Below are positions 23,960-38,900 of a DNA stretch of 64,000 nucleotides, piece by piece. The stretch lies in assembly GCA_032622095.1 (NCBI GenBank), contig CP136061.1, positions 187,310,369 through 187,374,368 on the forward strand. Direction: 5' to 3'. Origin of the DNA: Siphonodentalium dalli. Its lineage: Eukaryota; Mollusca; Scaphopoda; Gadilida; Siphonodentaliidae. The translations under genes were made by a program, and so were the position numbers. The notes beneath the pieces are model-generated. The model was not told the DNA's origin and searched no databases. It saw only the letters and a list, made by a program, of their open reading frames with translations. Within the stretch, counting starts at the first letter, position 1. Every line of letters begins with the position of its first letter.

Positions 23960-26900
23960 GTATCTATCTATCCTAATTATATTGGGTCTGAGCTAATTAT
24001 GTCACGATAGTGGCTGAGTTAAGGCACATAGGGCATTAGCAGCTATAAGCTGTCCAGTGATGGTTTAATTACTTATAAACATGGATTTGTTATCAACAAA
24101 AAGGAAGTGTAATCTGATTTCATCTATCTGGCATATATTGTCAGTTGCTTATTATGGGTCAGTTGTTACTAAGCACAATTGCGCAACGTAGCTTCCAGTG
24201 AGATAGACCCTCTGTTGAGATAGACCCTCTGTGCAATCCTTTCTCTGCATACTGACGCTATGATATATAGAGGATATGAAATGAGTGTTTCTCTCATATG
24301 ATATTTATGAAACGAGTCTAAGAATTTTCAGTTTTCTCGAGCCTCTGGTGAGAGAAAACTGAAAATTCGTGACGAGTTTCATAAATATCATATGAGAGAA
24401 ACACGAATTACATATTCTATTTATCATATGACACCTATAAATTGATTATGATGTCCAAAACGCACACAAATCACTAAATAGCTATATGACATCGGCAGCA
24501 AAGGGTTAATGTGACGTCACTTCATTGCACCGGAAGCCCAATTACACCTGGTGAACTAGCAGAAATAATATGCACGCGAAGATATAGTGCGCTATTCTGT
24601 TCTCAGTTTGTGACATTATATCGTATGTTTATTAGATAAATACGAATTACATATTCTATTTATCGTATAACAATGTCCAAAACTATATATTTCAAGATTA
24701 TAATTGCGAGAATTTCGGCATCGCGTTGATTGACCCGCACGAATTTGACCTGCATTTAGTTAGAGATGCGGCTCGGCTCAGGCTGCCATTCAGCCAATCA
24801 GAACACACTTTTTGTCAACAAACCAATCAAATTATCGGAAGGTGATATGAACTAGTAGTTCATATGAAATTGATTTATGACATACTTTCCAATGTAAATA
24901 ATGATTGAGTCATATGATAAATATATGTAGCCTAGCTTACTGAAATTTATATAGACCATAACAAGTAAAACCTGAGGAGTTCAATTTGAGTGAAATCAGA
25001 CCCATAAACCTGATTAAACCTCAATGTGTTTGAAATTGTCGCCAATTAAGTGACCTAATGGCCTGAGTAGCTTGATCAACAGATCAGAATACAATGTACC
25101 ATATACCTGCTTAACCTTATAATAGTATGGAACTCAATCCAAGCCTTATCATAACACAGTGACCATTATTAACATCATAGAACAAAGTTTAAAAAAAAAA
25201 CAATATACAATATAATATATTGTGAGAATGTTTTTACGTCGCACCAAATAAATCTATCTATCTATCTATAAATATAATGGCAATAATGTCACGGAAAACC
25301 ATATAACTGACTTCATGCAAAGGCTCTTACAATCCTATTACATCATACATTGTTTAAAACACCGAGATACACTTGCTTTGTTGCACTAATTTATGAGTGA
25401 TGGCTGCTTGCTGGTGCACTGAAGTAGGTGTGTACTGCATACTGATGTATTGTTGCAGCCAAGAGGTTAAGATCCACATGGCTATAATTGTGATTATGTT
25501 CAGTCTGGTTTTAGTTCTGGTATAAATTATTTATAAATTGGCTGGTTTGTTCCATATCTCAAACCATGCTACTCATTCCAAGATGAGACTAAAGTTTTCC
25601 CTTGAATTTACAGAACAACAATAGAGGAGGGTACAATGTGGGTGACAGAACTAAAAAGGCAGCTAAGACTGTGGAAGATCAATATCGAATGGTAGGTACT
25701 GGTATTAGCGATTATCGACATGTGTACTCTTGTGTTGTCCATTTACATGTATTGTAGGTTATGTTGCTACTCTACAATGTGGCTAACTGGCCAGATCTCA
25801 GTGATAGGAAGTGTATGTGTTGGGAAAGGAATCAAGTATAAACATAATAGTCCTGGGTCCTTCCCCAAACCACTAATAATGCGTAATTCACCCATACAGC
25901 AAACAAGGTCGTGATGAAAATTTACCAAAGTTGAAAGCGCTAGACCAGTTTCAGAATTTCTCCGTTCTAGAGATATTTCCCTACATTTTGTACGTGAATC
26001 TTTTCCAGAATATTATAGTGCCAGATGTTCATGTAAATTTTACAAAAGTAGAGTGGGCAGGTATAGTTTAATTTTATATTTATTTTCTAACCATATCAAT
26101 ATCTAATACAAGATCATAGTTTTAAAGTCAGTTGATAGCTTGTTTGCTAATGACAAACATGTGATTTTGCAGTTTGGTAGTATATTTACACTAGACGTTT
26201 TTTAAATCGTCAACCGCGTTCACATACCATGGAAGATATAATGCATAATATTGCAGAATCCATGCTAATTATTTAATATGAAACCACAAGTTTTGGATGA
26301 ATGTACTGTTTTTCGAGGCAGGCCTTAACCCTTTCATGACGGGAGCTGCACTTGTGCAGGATTAAAGATCCTGTGCGATATGGAGCCTCGCATATATAAG
26401 AGAATGCACTGGCTTACAAGGTGAAGATAAATATTGTTAGGCCAATGTATTCTCTTATTTTTGCGAGGCTCCCTATCAGGAAGCTCCAGTCATGGAAGGG
26501 ATAAAAATTCATTGTAACAGGCGTAATTAATCAACTTAGTCTCTCATGTTGTTTTGGCTGAGAACAAGGAGGAGCCTCACAATCATCACAAGTGAATCAT
26601 GTTATACCAACTAAATTCATATTAACACATTTATTTCAGAAATATTTTCAAAGTGACAGAATCTCTGTTGGTAACTCCTACCTGACTGTTGAGTGGACCA
26701 ATCAACATGGATGTGGTGGTAACGAGAATACAGATGCTGATAAGCAAAACTGCAACCTAGTGGTGCAGTACAGCTGTCAAAATGCGGCTGATTATCCACT
26801 CGGTGAGCACACGATTATCTCAACTTCAACGTTTAACACTATCAGCACCAAGTTTTTGCCTGTAAACATCCTCTCTGAGTTCTTCTGTAAGTTATCTCAT

Positions 26901-29900
26901 AATTATCTTGACATTTCAAGTGTAAAAAAGTGGGTACTCTCAGAGAATATACATAGTCTTCATGTCAAGTGGGATAGTGATCAAGCAAACATCTTTGCAT
27001 GAGGAATATTGTAGTAACAGATATCTATTTACGTGCAAAATGTTCTTGCATCATGCAGTGCTTGTTTCACATTATTTACGGTGCGTAATCATGATTATTT
27101 TAGAATTGAGATATGTAACAGCTAGTCCACACATTACTTCATAAGGCCAGGATATAATAATAATTTTCATACAAATGTTTACAAAAGTGGAGTGAGCTGG
27201 CATATTTAATTTTATTTTTATTTTCTGACCATATCTATATTGAATACAAGATCATCATTTGATTTGCAAACTCAGCAATTAGACCTCCCAAAGGTTACCA
27301 GTATGTGGCACTCACTTGGTGCAATTGAAAAACAGCCATTTATATCCAGCCATCCTCGGGCATGTTAGTTCCGAAACAACATGGTCAACTTCAACCATTA
27401 TGGTCATGAAAGGGTTATTAATGTGTGAATCTTTAATATAAGTGAAAAGAGCATACATTACACAATAAGGTACTCTTCACACTGTAGCCGGGTAAATCCA
27501 TTGTGTTGTTTAGGGATAACATTATACTACGGTAGTAGTCTTCACAATGCATGCCTCGGATTAAATTTGAAATGGTCTGACATCATTGCAATACAATATT
27601 AAATTTCGTAATCTGATGATCCGTTTGCAACAGTGATAAGTCTTTGAAATTGGTTGATGTAATATAGTTAATCATGTAAAAACCTACACAAGTGGAAATA
27701 AATAAGAAAGTGTGCCAATGACAAATATCCTAGCAGTGCACAGTGTGAACAGTCAATACTACTACATATAGTATATGTAACTTAATCCAGGTAATCACTG
27801 TCCAGTTTAGATTGCCAAACAATTGACAATTGCATGTGAGCAAGGCACAAGGTAAGGTAAAGCCCATACCAGTGTGTGTCAGTAGAAACGAAAACTTCAG
27901 AGATTTTCTTGTCATTGTTATACCAGTAAATTTCTTTATGAAATTACAGAATAGTGTTACAAATAACCACTTGTGGTACTGTGATATTAATTTTGAAAGC
28001 AGGGAAAATTTATGTAGTTTTCATCCTGGCTCTCATAATTTCAGATGGAAAGCTGTCAATGCGCGATGGCCTTAACACAAACACTCCTGCCTATACCAAT
28101 CCAAGGAAAGGGGAAAGCATATCAGCCAGAAGCACTCGGAGGACAAATAATCTAAACAGTAGTGTCAAAAATGGTCAGCAGGAATCGTGGGACTGGTATG
28201 ACAAATGCTTTATCAGGGAAAGAAATAAAGGTAACTGATCCTTATATATAACCAAAGAAACTTTTAAGTCTTGTATAAAGGGAGAATAGGGCCTTTAAGT
28301 TCTGTACCTGCATATTATTTACAGCCCGATTTTGTCCAGTTTTCTTACACTTTTCACACATGTGTATAATATCAGTGATTAAGTTAAAGCCTAAAAAATT
28401 ATACGTTTTTACATTTTATATCAAAATTACCTTTGGCTGGAAATTTTAACCTCTTCGCTGCTAAATGACGTTATGACTTTGTGTGCTGTGCTGTTGACGT
28501 TCCAGTGGAAAAATATAACGGGAATATCACAAGTACCATAAAACAAACTCAGTTGAAAGGCTATTATAGTTCGGAATCGTGGAACATCATACACTGTTTG
28601 AAACTTTGAGATACAGTTATTCAGATGCACCAATCTCTGAGGTCCAGTTATTAATAATGGCCTACTGCTAGTGTGCTGAAGTAGGTACTACAGATCATAT
28701 AGCACATGATGTGCTCTTTTATGTTTGTAATAGTTGCGGACATCATAGCGGCGAAGAGGTTAAATAACCAAATAATCTTCCAACACATGAAAATGCAATG
28801 TGAATCATCCAGTGGACTTTGTAACTAATGCCGCAGGTTACTGATTTTCATAACTTTGGATTGAATTTTCAGCTTTGGAGAACTTATTATCCTTATTTAG
28901 TTACATCAACATGCAAAATCTAATTTAGCATATACTGGTCTTTTTAGCTCACCTGAGACGAAGTCTCCGGTGGAGCTATAGTCATCACTCCTCGTCCGTC
29001 GTCCGTCCGTCCGTCCGTCTGTCTATCCGTCTGTCCGTCCGTCAACATTTTTTTTTAAACATCTTCTCCTCTGAAACCATCATACCAAATTGGTTCATAT
29101 TTGGTGTGGATGTTCCCTAGGTGACTCTCATTCAGATTTGTTCAAATGAGGTCACTGGGTCAAATAGTTGCGAAACCAGGGCCATAATTCTATTCCTCCA
29201 CAGTAATTCTTACAACAACTTCTTGTCCATAACCATTGTGCCGATTTAGCTAATATTTGGTATGGAGGGTCCTTGGGTGACTGGTGTTCAGATTTGTTCA
29301 AATGAGGTCACCCGGTCAATTAGTTGAGAAACCAGGGCCATAACTCATAGTAATTCTTACAATGACTTCTTCTGCAAAAATATTGGGCCGAATTAGCTTA
29401 TATTTGGTACTGAGGGACCTTGGGTGACTGGGAATCAGATTTGTTCAAATTGGGTCACTGGGTCAATTAGGGGCAGAGCCAGGGACATAACTCTAAAAAC
29501 CAAAAAATTACATTTTTGCATTTTGATCATATTTGGTGTGGATGTTCCCTAGGTGACTGTCATTAATATTTGTTCAAATGAGGTCACTGTGTCAAACAGT
29601 TGCGAAACCAGGGCGATAACTATATTCCTCCTTGGTAATTCTTATAACGACTTCTTGTCAATACCCATTAAGCCGATTTAGTTTATATTTGGTATGTGGG
29701 GTCATTGAATGACTGGGGTTCAGATTTGTTCAAATGGGGTCACTGGGTCAAATAGTGGTGGAGCCAGGGCCATAATTCCCCAAAAAATAATAAAAAATTC
29801 AGGAACTCCTTGATCAATTTAACATACAAACAAAAAATATCACCCCCCCACATGACCCAGAACCCCACCCCAACCAACAGCATTCTACCCTATCTCATAT

Positions 29901-32900
29901 CCTAACTCACAGGTAAATAAAGTATATTTATTTAAATTCCCATTACAAGGCAACTCTCCTATGAACTGATAGACATGACACATGGCAAGGCAGATAGAGA
30001 GATAAAGAGAGCTTCTGCAGCCTTAGACAGAGTCCCCAGGGAGTGTATTCATGTCATCCATAATTTAAATGAGATTAATGGTGTTATCAATGAAGCACCC
30101 TTGTTGTTTATATTATCACTCAGTGGTCATTAAAATCAGATTAATTTCATTTTCTCAAAGAGTGCCTGGCATTTGTAGAATGAGGTTCCCAGAGGGTGAA
30201 TTTAGTGACGCTATCCTACACAGCAGGCTAGCATAACCAAATACACCCTCTGAGAACCTTATTCCGCTTAGGCCTCATCTTCTGGGAAGTATCTAGAGTC
30301 TCAAGATCTCATTCTGCTTAGGCCTCATCTTCTGGGAAGTATCTATAGTATCAAATTTACATTGTTGTTAGTTAAATTTCCCTTCTAGGAAGTTTCTGTA
30401 TCCCTTAATTTGCAGAAGATAAAATTCATGATTGAGGTGCCCAATGGGTGAACATCACCAATTTCAACTGGGGAACTTCAATCTTATTCTAGGTCTTCCA
30501 TAGCAGTTGAGGGCCTTATCAGAATGAGGTCCCCAGAGGGTGAATTTAGTGATACTAGCCCGCTGTGCAGGATAGCCTCACTAAATTCACCCTCTGGGTA
30601 CCTCATTCTGCAAATAACAGACAGACTATTTCAAAGCTTGATCCAAGGCTAGCATCACCAAATTCACCATTTGGGGACCTCATTCTGCTTAGGCCTCATC
30701 TTCTGGGAAGTATCTATAGTATCAAATTTACATTGTTGTTAGTTAAATTTCCCTTCTAGGAAGTTTCTATATCCCCTAATTTGCAGAAGATAAAATTCAT
30801 AATTGAGGGGCCCAATGGGTGAACATCACCAACTTCAACTGGGGAAATTCAATTTTATTCTAGGTCTTCCATAGCAGTTGAGGACTTTATCAGAATGAGG
30901 TCCCCAGAGGGTGAATTTAGCATCACTAAATTCACCCTCTGTGGACCTCACTCTGCAAATGACAGACACACTATCACACTATTTCAAGGCTTGTTGTATA
31001 ATACATTGTGTTGCTTGAGGCCAGGCATACACAATGTAGGAACAGACACGCTTTTTGTGATGCTATCCGGCACAGCAGGCTAGCATCACCAAATTCACCC
31101 GACGACGACCTCATTCTGCTTAGGCCTCATCTTCTGGGAAGTATCTATAGTATCAAATTTACATTGTTGTTAGTTAAATTTCCCTTCTAGGAAGTTTCTA
31201 TATCCCCTAATTTGCAGAAGATAAAATTCATAAATGAGGTGCCCAATGGGTGAATATCACCAACTTCAACTGGGGAACTTAATTTTTATCCTTATCAGAT
31301 TTGTGAAAATGGGATCACAAAGTCAAATAAGGGCAGAGCAAGAGACTTAACTATTTCACTACATAGTATTTCTTAAAATATGTTTGCAAGAACTAGTTGG
31401 CTTATATAGAATGGAATGTTCTTCCTTGACTGCAATTCAGATTTTTTTAATGGGGTCACCTGGTCAAATAGGGGCCAAGCGAAGGACAGTTTCCCTCTTA
31501 ATATGCTTCCTTCACAAGGACCATCAGGTCTATTTGACTGATATTTATGATATGTATGAAGGGTTCTTTGGTGTCTGGGATTCAAATTTATTCAGATGGG
31601 GTCACCAGGTTAAAAGGGTGGGACCAGGGACATAACTATATGTCTCTATAGTAATTCTTAAAATGTCTTCTCAAGGGATTTTGGACTATTTAGCTTACAT
31701 ATAGTATGGAGGAATCAGGAAGATCCTTTAGTGACTGAGATACAGATTTGTTAAAATGAGGTCAACCTGTCAAGAAATGGCAGTCTATGGGGAGTTAACA
31801 CTTTTGTGTCCAATAAAATCATAGAAATACCAAATTCATTAAAACATCTACCTTGGAACCACCTGACTGATTGGTCTGACATACATGTATTGTGTTTTGG
31901 GTCCATGGATAATTGGGCTTCAAACATGTTTAAATGGTTTTAGAAAAAGGCGCTTGTGAGATTGGAAATTTCCAACAATTGAGAAAGTTTGAGGTGTCGG
32001 TTGTGAAATTCCAACCTGAGACTTGGAGTCTGGATCCCGGTCGGGAGGGGACTTGTTGAGCTGGAGGAGGGGGGTGATCAGTAGTGTACAGTTGACAATT
32101 TCAAGGTGGTTTTTTACCAAGCTACATACTTGAAGTCTCTCTAGCCACATATCCTGTTTAAATCTACTTCTTTTAAAGTGATTATGAAAAGTGCTCACTG
32201 TTTTGGTCTCCAGAGTCCCAGTCTTATCAGTCTTTGCAGTCTGGTGAGCAGTCATTGACTGTCTTGTTCTTTGTTCCTCTCAAAAACTTATTGAAAACCA
32301 AATGTGGCTTATAAACAAAATAATACAGCAGTCCCACTAAAACATCAAAACTATATGAAAATTCAATATCTAACAATATATTGCCCTTCGGGTGGCACTT
32401 CTCATTCCAAATATGTTATTTTATACATTAGAATCTTTATTATAAAAACTAAAATATTGGCTTGGAACTCTGAATGCAACTCCTATGCTACTGCCAATGT
32501 ATTTGGTTTGAATATTGTTTGGTTGTTTGACTATTTTGAAAGGCATTGAACTGACACACTTATGTTTGCTACCTGTGTATAATTACACATACAGTTGCGT
32601 GCGTCTGATAGATATATCACATTTATGGCGACACAGACTCAGTAGGAGTGTTCATTGCTTCAAATGTGCTTGCTTCAGTGAGCTTGAAAAAATTCTCATT
32701 TCTTCTCGAAATGGCCATGTATCAATCGGAATGGTACATTGAGATGACCCTCAATAAATAATTTATTCACAACATGCCAATCATGTTAACTCTTTCACTG
32801 CCGATCGCGACTTGAGTCGAATTACCCATACACTGCCGATCGCGACTTGAGTCGAATCCTGACACCTTCGTCCCGTAACATCAATCCATGGGAAGTAACT

Positions 32901-35900
32901 TTATATTATTCTGTGAAAACACTGTACGTGATGTAATCAATTTTGTAACGAGAAAGTCCCGGTTTATTTTTTTTATATTTCGGGATGTCGGCCATCATGT
33001 TTTGTAATTAAGTGGTCGCGGTCACGTGACACTCCTGGTATGGAAGTGTTTTCCTTTCCACAGAGACCAATACCTACCTGCATAACAAGTTTCAGGAATA
33101 TACCTCTGCATATACAAAAGTTATTGCGAAATACCCAATAATATATTTATTTACCAGAAATATACTAACTTGTTTTCGGTTCTCAATACTAACACCAACT
33201 TACATACCAAATGTCGTCAAAATATCTCTGCAGATACAAAAGTTATTGAGAAATAATGCATTTTCCTTATATTTCGGTGTGGCGGCCATCTTGTTTTGTG
33301 ATCATGAGGGTCACGGTCTCGTGACCCTCATGTGGTCACGGTCTCATGACACTGGCAGACTGCGAAGTGTTTTCAATTCGCAATTCCAATATCTAACTCT
33401 GCACCAAGTTCCACGAACATACCTCTACAGATACAAAAGTTATTGAGAAATACCCAATCAATATGTATTTAGCAGCAATATACTAACATTATCTTATATT
33501 TCGGGATGGCGGCCATCCTGCTTTGTGATCACATGATCGTGGTCATGTGAAATGTGACACTGGTGGACTTGAACATATTTTCTATTCCCAATACTGATAC
33601 TTACTTACATTCCAATTTAAGTTAACTTTCATGAAAATATCTCTACAAATACAAAAGTTATTGAGAAATACTGAAATTTTCTTATATTTTGGGGTAGCGG
33701 CCATCTTGTTTGTGGTCACGTGATTGTGGTCACGTGACAATGGTGGACTGTGATGTGTTTTCGATTCCCCAGACCAATACCTACATGCATACCAAGTTTC
33801 ATGAAAATAGATTGGCAGATACAAAAGTTATTGAGAAATACCCAATTCATATGTATTTGGCAGCAATATGCTACATGTATATGTATAGTATGCTTGGCAA
33901 TGGCAGATATGTCTGTGGTGCTGCATGGCAGTGAAAGAGTTAACCAAAAAAATACCCCCTGAAGAAAATAGAAATTGGAATACACCCTGAAATGTAAATA
34001 TAAAAATAAATGACTGCAGCTGAATGCGCTTATATATACTTGGTAGTGACAATCTCATTTCAGCTGAGGGAGTGTCACTTCCTGCATCACAACACACAGT
34101 GATACTTTAAGATATTGGATCATATTATGGATGACTAACTGTCGCCCCATACCATGACTTCATTTTGTAAACACATCCTTAGTTACGATGCTGCAAATAA
34201 ACAATTAATGAAAATGATTGATCAGTGAAACAATGAAATGCATTAATCTTATAATATGACATGACATTGATCATAAGAGCATAAAATTAGCTGTTGTCTC
34301 CATTTTGGGTTAGTCAGTTGAGACAGCAAATTCGATCGGGAACACCCCTTTGGATTTCAATCGGCTATGTATTTAGTATCATTTTAAATATGTGAATTTT
34401 ACACCTGCAGTAATAGTTTTATAGGTTTTGGGTGTAGTTTCTTATGTTTGTGTAGTTTATCATCTGAAATAGAGATCAAAGTAGTTTGTTGTAAATTTCG
34501 TCCAACAAAGTTTTGGTCCGTCATTTCGGACTTAGTGAGTTCCCATTGGAAATTCATGTTTTTCAATGATTTTTTTTAGCAGGATACAAACCAGATAGCC
34601 AAAATTAGAGTCTTGTTTGCATTGTTATACACAATCAATGTCGTTTTCAATGCATCTCTAGCCGTATATGAGTCAGATGCCAAATAACATACTTGGTATA
34701 ATTTCTATATACTGTAGTATATTGTTCGGCATCTAACACTTCTATATGCCCAGAGATGCATAAAAAACTATGTTGATTGCATATTTGAGTCAATATACAA
34801 TTCCTTTTCAGGTCTCTTCACAGCTGATCAGAAGCTTAAATCTAATAATGGCCTTGGTTATAGCAGTGCTATATATACTCGTCAGAATCCAAATGGTAAC
34901 AGATATGGATACGAGTGTCCAGAGGAGAGAGACTATTATCCTTACTGGCATCCAACGCCATGGAAAGATATTGCTGTGCTCAGTCAAAATCAATCCTTGT
35001 GCAGGTGTGTAGATGTGAGGCCAAATATAATATGATAATATGCAAGGCATATAGAATGACTCCGGTATGATGTTAAGGGGAAGAACCTTGCGAAGTATCG
35101 TGTAAATAGTCATTATTAACCTATATACATATTTAGACGTAATGCATGGTAAGGACTTGAATGTTTGATTAATCTTGTAGATCATTTTGGATCCAAGTAG
35201 ACTTTGATATGCCTATTTGGTTTAGGGACATCAGACTTTAATTATATCCCCACTTTCGAAGAAAATGGGGGGTATACTGGATTGACTGCGTCTGTCCGTC
35301 ACACTTTCTCCCTCCGTGCGTCCATCCGTCCGTCCGTCCATCCGACCTCATAACTCAAACAACTATGAACCGATTTCAATATTTTTTTGTATGCAATCTC
35401 CTTAGGACCTCCTCTCCGCATGATGCTAATTGCGGTGCAGTCCGACTTTCTTTTTTTAAGTTACGCCTTACTTTTCGACTTATTTTGACTTGGAAAATTC
35501 TGTCCACTTAATAACTTTAACAAATATGAACCGATTTCAATAATTTTTGGTATACATGCTTCTCACAACACTCTCTCTACATGATGCGTCTCAGGGTGGG
35601 CTCGGACTGTTTTTCCTAACACTACACTTCATTTTCGACTTATTTTGACTTAGAAAATGTTTGGAATTTTTTTTTGGATTTGATATACAGGTCTATTGCT
35701 ATAATATCTCAGATGAGTTCAAAAATCAGCTTTGTCCAAATTATTTCCCTGGAGTTGTGTGCCTTCTTAGCAGAAGTTTGGTTTGACTGATGAAACACTC
35801 GACAAAAGCGATCTTAGATGTTAAGGTTGCGTTTCATTTTCTACCCTTTTTTGGGTTTCTGCAATCATTCGAACAAATTATGAACCAATTTGAATATTTT

Positions 35901-38900
35901 TTTCTGTATAAGCTTCTTGCGACACCATATCGATATTTTTAATCCAAATTTTTCTTTAAAGTTAAAAATCTTCTTTGTTGGGTTTACGGATAATGCGGGT
36001 TGAATTTGCCACGGTGGGAGTATGCTAGCACGCGAGTGCACACCTCTTGTTATAAATGCACTGCATATAATAATAATATTATGTTGAGTGTCATACAATG
36101 TATACATGTTGTTGTAATTAAAAATATAACTAAGCATGCCACATTCAGACATAAGTTCTGCCCAATATGGACAGACTGTATCTATCAGTAGAAATTTGAT
36201 TAAAAAGGAGGGTTCATATGGACATGAATCTGGTAGATCCTATATATGGATGCCCCTTGTTATAATAAATGAAGGGTGTCTGTGCATATATAGGTCTAGT
36301 CTTATAAGGCGAAATCAGTAACATAGTCTGGAGATGACATGGCAAACTTACAAGTGCAGTCTTCTCTGGATTCCAGCCTGCAAAGACAAATGACATTTTG
36401 ATGTCATGACATTGTAACTTGTTTTCATTAAGCTAACAAACGAAATTGATATCATATGAAACTTTACTTATAATAGCTGTTTCTAAATAAATAAATAATT
36501 ATATTCATTATCACATATCGGAAGTTGTGAAGTAGCAAATGTTGTTTTCATCATGTTGGTCGATTTGTACAAACCACTGGCAGAAATCATGTGATTTTTT
36601 TCTCGAAATAGTGTATTTACCAAAAGTTTCATGGACACAGTATATGCTGTAAATTATGTGTGATGTTCACAATTAAGCATGCCTGACTGTCATCTATACA
36701 TGACCCAAGCTCGGCCCTGCAAGCTAAATGGGGTCGTTATTAAATATTGTGTTCTTAGTCACCACCCACTGGTCACAATAAATCAATTGAGGTGGGAATT
36801 ATTTTTATTTGTTATTCTAGCCACCTAGTTGTCATGGTCAGTTCTGGAAATTGAAGTTATCTTATCTGTGGCACTGTTTGTACTTAAAGTGCCAATTTTG
36901 ATCTTATTTATATGAACAAATAAGTTAAACAGACATGGCTCATTTGAGCTTCCAAATTTTCTCTACATTGTTTGGAAGGAGGTTAAAACATAGGTTTACA
37001 AATACAAGAAATATTGGTATACCGGCTTAATATGCTCTGAAAAATACATAGTAACAGCCACTTTCCAGCCATTTTCTACCATATCAGAATTAAACTAACG
37101 TCAAACACTTTTTTTGTCCTGTGCCTTGAAAATGGCTGTTTTTTGTTGGTGACTGAAACATAGTGTTCAAAGTTGGATTTTTATTATTTCAATGCATCTT
37201 TCTGGGACATATAACGCTCGTATAAAGGTACATGTAGTTAAAGTATTTGTTGACCTATTTCGATACCAGGAAAAGTTCAAAAGCGAATATTATTTGGTGT
37301 ATTTTGGAGCACAAAACCGCCCAGTGGCTTTAATTACAAGACAATTTTATAGCTTTAATAATAGGCATAACAGAATACTTTGCACAACATTTTTAGTAAT
37401 AAAACACTTAGGATGGGGCTAAATTAGTCTGAGATGAGATATCAATCAAGCATATGTTTTATATTGGCCCCGAGGAGAGCCTATTTCATATTAAATTTCT
37501 CCAAAGGTGGCTTAGATGGCTGGAGTGCAACTTGATTAAATTAATTGGCCTCTGTGATGTCATATACTTGAAAATCATCTTATTTAGTTTTTATACATCC
37601 TTTTGATAAAAGGTCTGTCTGTCCATATGTTGGTCCGTGCATCAGTATAGCCATCCGTCTTTCCATCTGTCTATTAACATTTTTGGTTTCTGATTGATAA
37701 CTCCAGTTTGGTTTATTTGATCTGAACCAAAGTTGGTATGATTGTGTGTATTTCCCAGCTAAAGATATAGGCCAAGTTCGAATATGGGTTCCATCCAATT
37801 AGTTTTACATGAGTTACAGCCCTTTTTCGACTTAGAATTTTACCGATTGTTAACATTTATGGTTTGCGATTACTCCAGTTTGAAATATTTGATCTGAATC
37901 AAAGTTGGTGTGTTTCCCAGCTAAAACTGCAGGCCAACTTTGAACATATTATTTTCACATGAGTTGCGGCCATTTTTTACTTAGAATTTGACTGCATTTT
38001 TTGGCATTGAAATTAGCTCAAATTATTATTTTATTTTGCGGTAGTACAATTCAAAATGGCTAAAAGGCATATTTTGCCAAGCCCTAGCGATGAATTTCTA
38101 TATATTTCAGCTTCTATCAGTCACAGAGCTTCAATGTAAAGCCATATGGAGAATGTGTAGAGACTGATGGTGGTTCTTATAAGCAAGTGTCCAGATGGAA
38201 TAACCCAACGGATTGTTCCCAGAATGGAGGAACATGGGTCCTCTTTCATAACTACCTTGAGAAAGCTTCACGTAAGTGAATATCGTGAGTCTCTTCATCT
38301 GATGACACTACAGATGGGCAAGACAATACCACTTAGCCCCACTTTTGTAAGAGCATGTATCATGTTCCTACCCTTAAGCAATGTACAAGAAATATAACAT
38401 TGCAACGTTGATGAGTTGATGCAGCATCAAAGTTAATTAACCTCTTCTGCTAAATTATGTCCTTACATTGCATTGCATGCTGAGCCATTGACGTTATGAC
38501 TATTGTGTAATGGAAAAATGTTGGATGCATGACCACTGACCCGAAATACCCCCGGGTTGCATCATCCTGATTGTTCGTTCCGGGTGTAAACCTACATTGA
38601 TTGTGGTTTCTGTTGTTATTTATAAGGTACTGGTATGGATATCACTATGAGATAACTCGTAGTAGCAGTCCCCATGGAACCGTATATGATGAGTTAACTC
38701 GTAGTGGCAGCAAACATGTTAATAATGGACCATCTCATTGTGTACTATTAGACATGAATTGGACAATCCATTTTGGAGTAAGTGGTTTAAATTGATGTAC
38801 ACCATACATGCTAAATATTTTCTTCTTGCAACAGAGTATACAAGTGAGAGTCAGTGTTCGAGTGCAAACAACCAGAACTTTGGGATAAATTATATATGGC

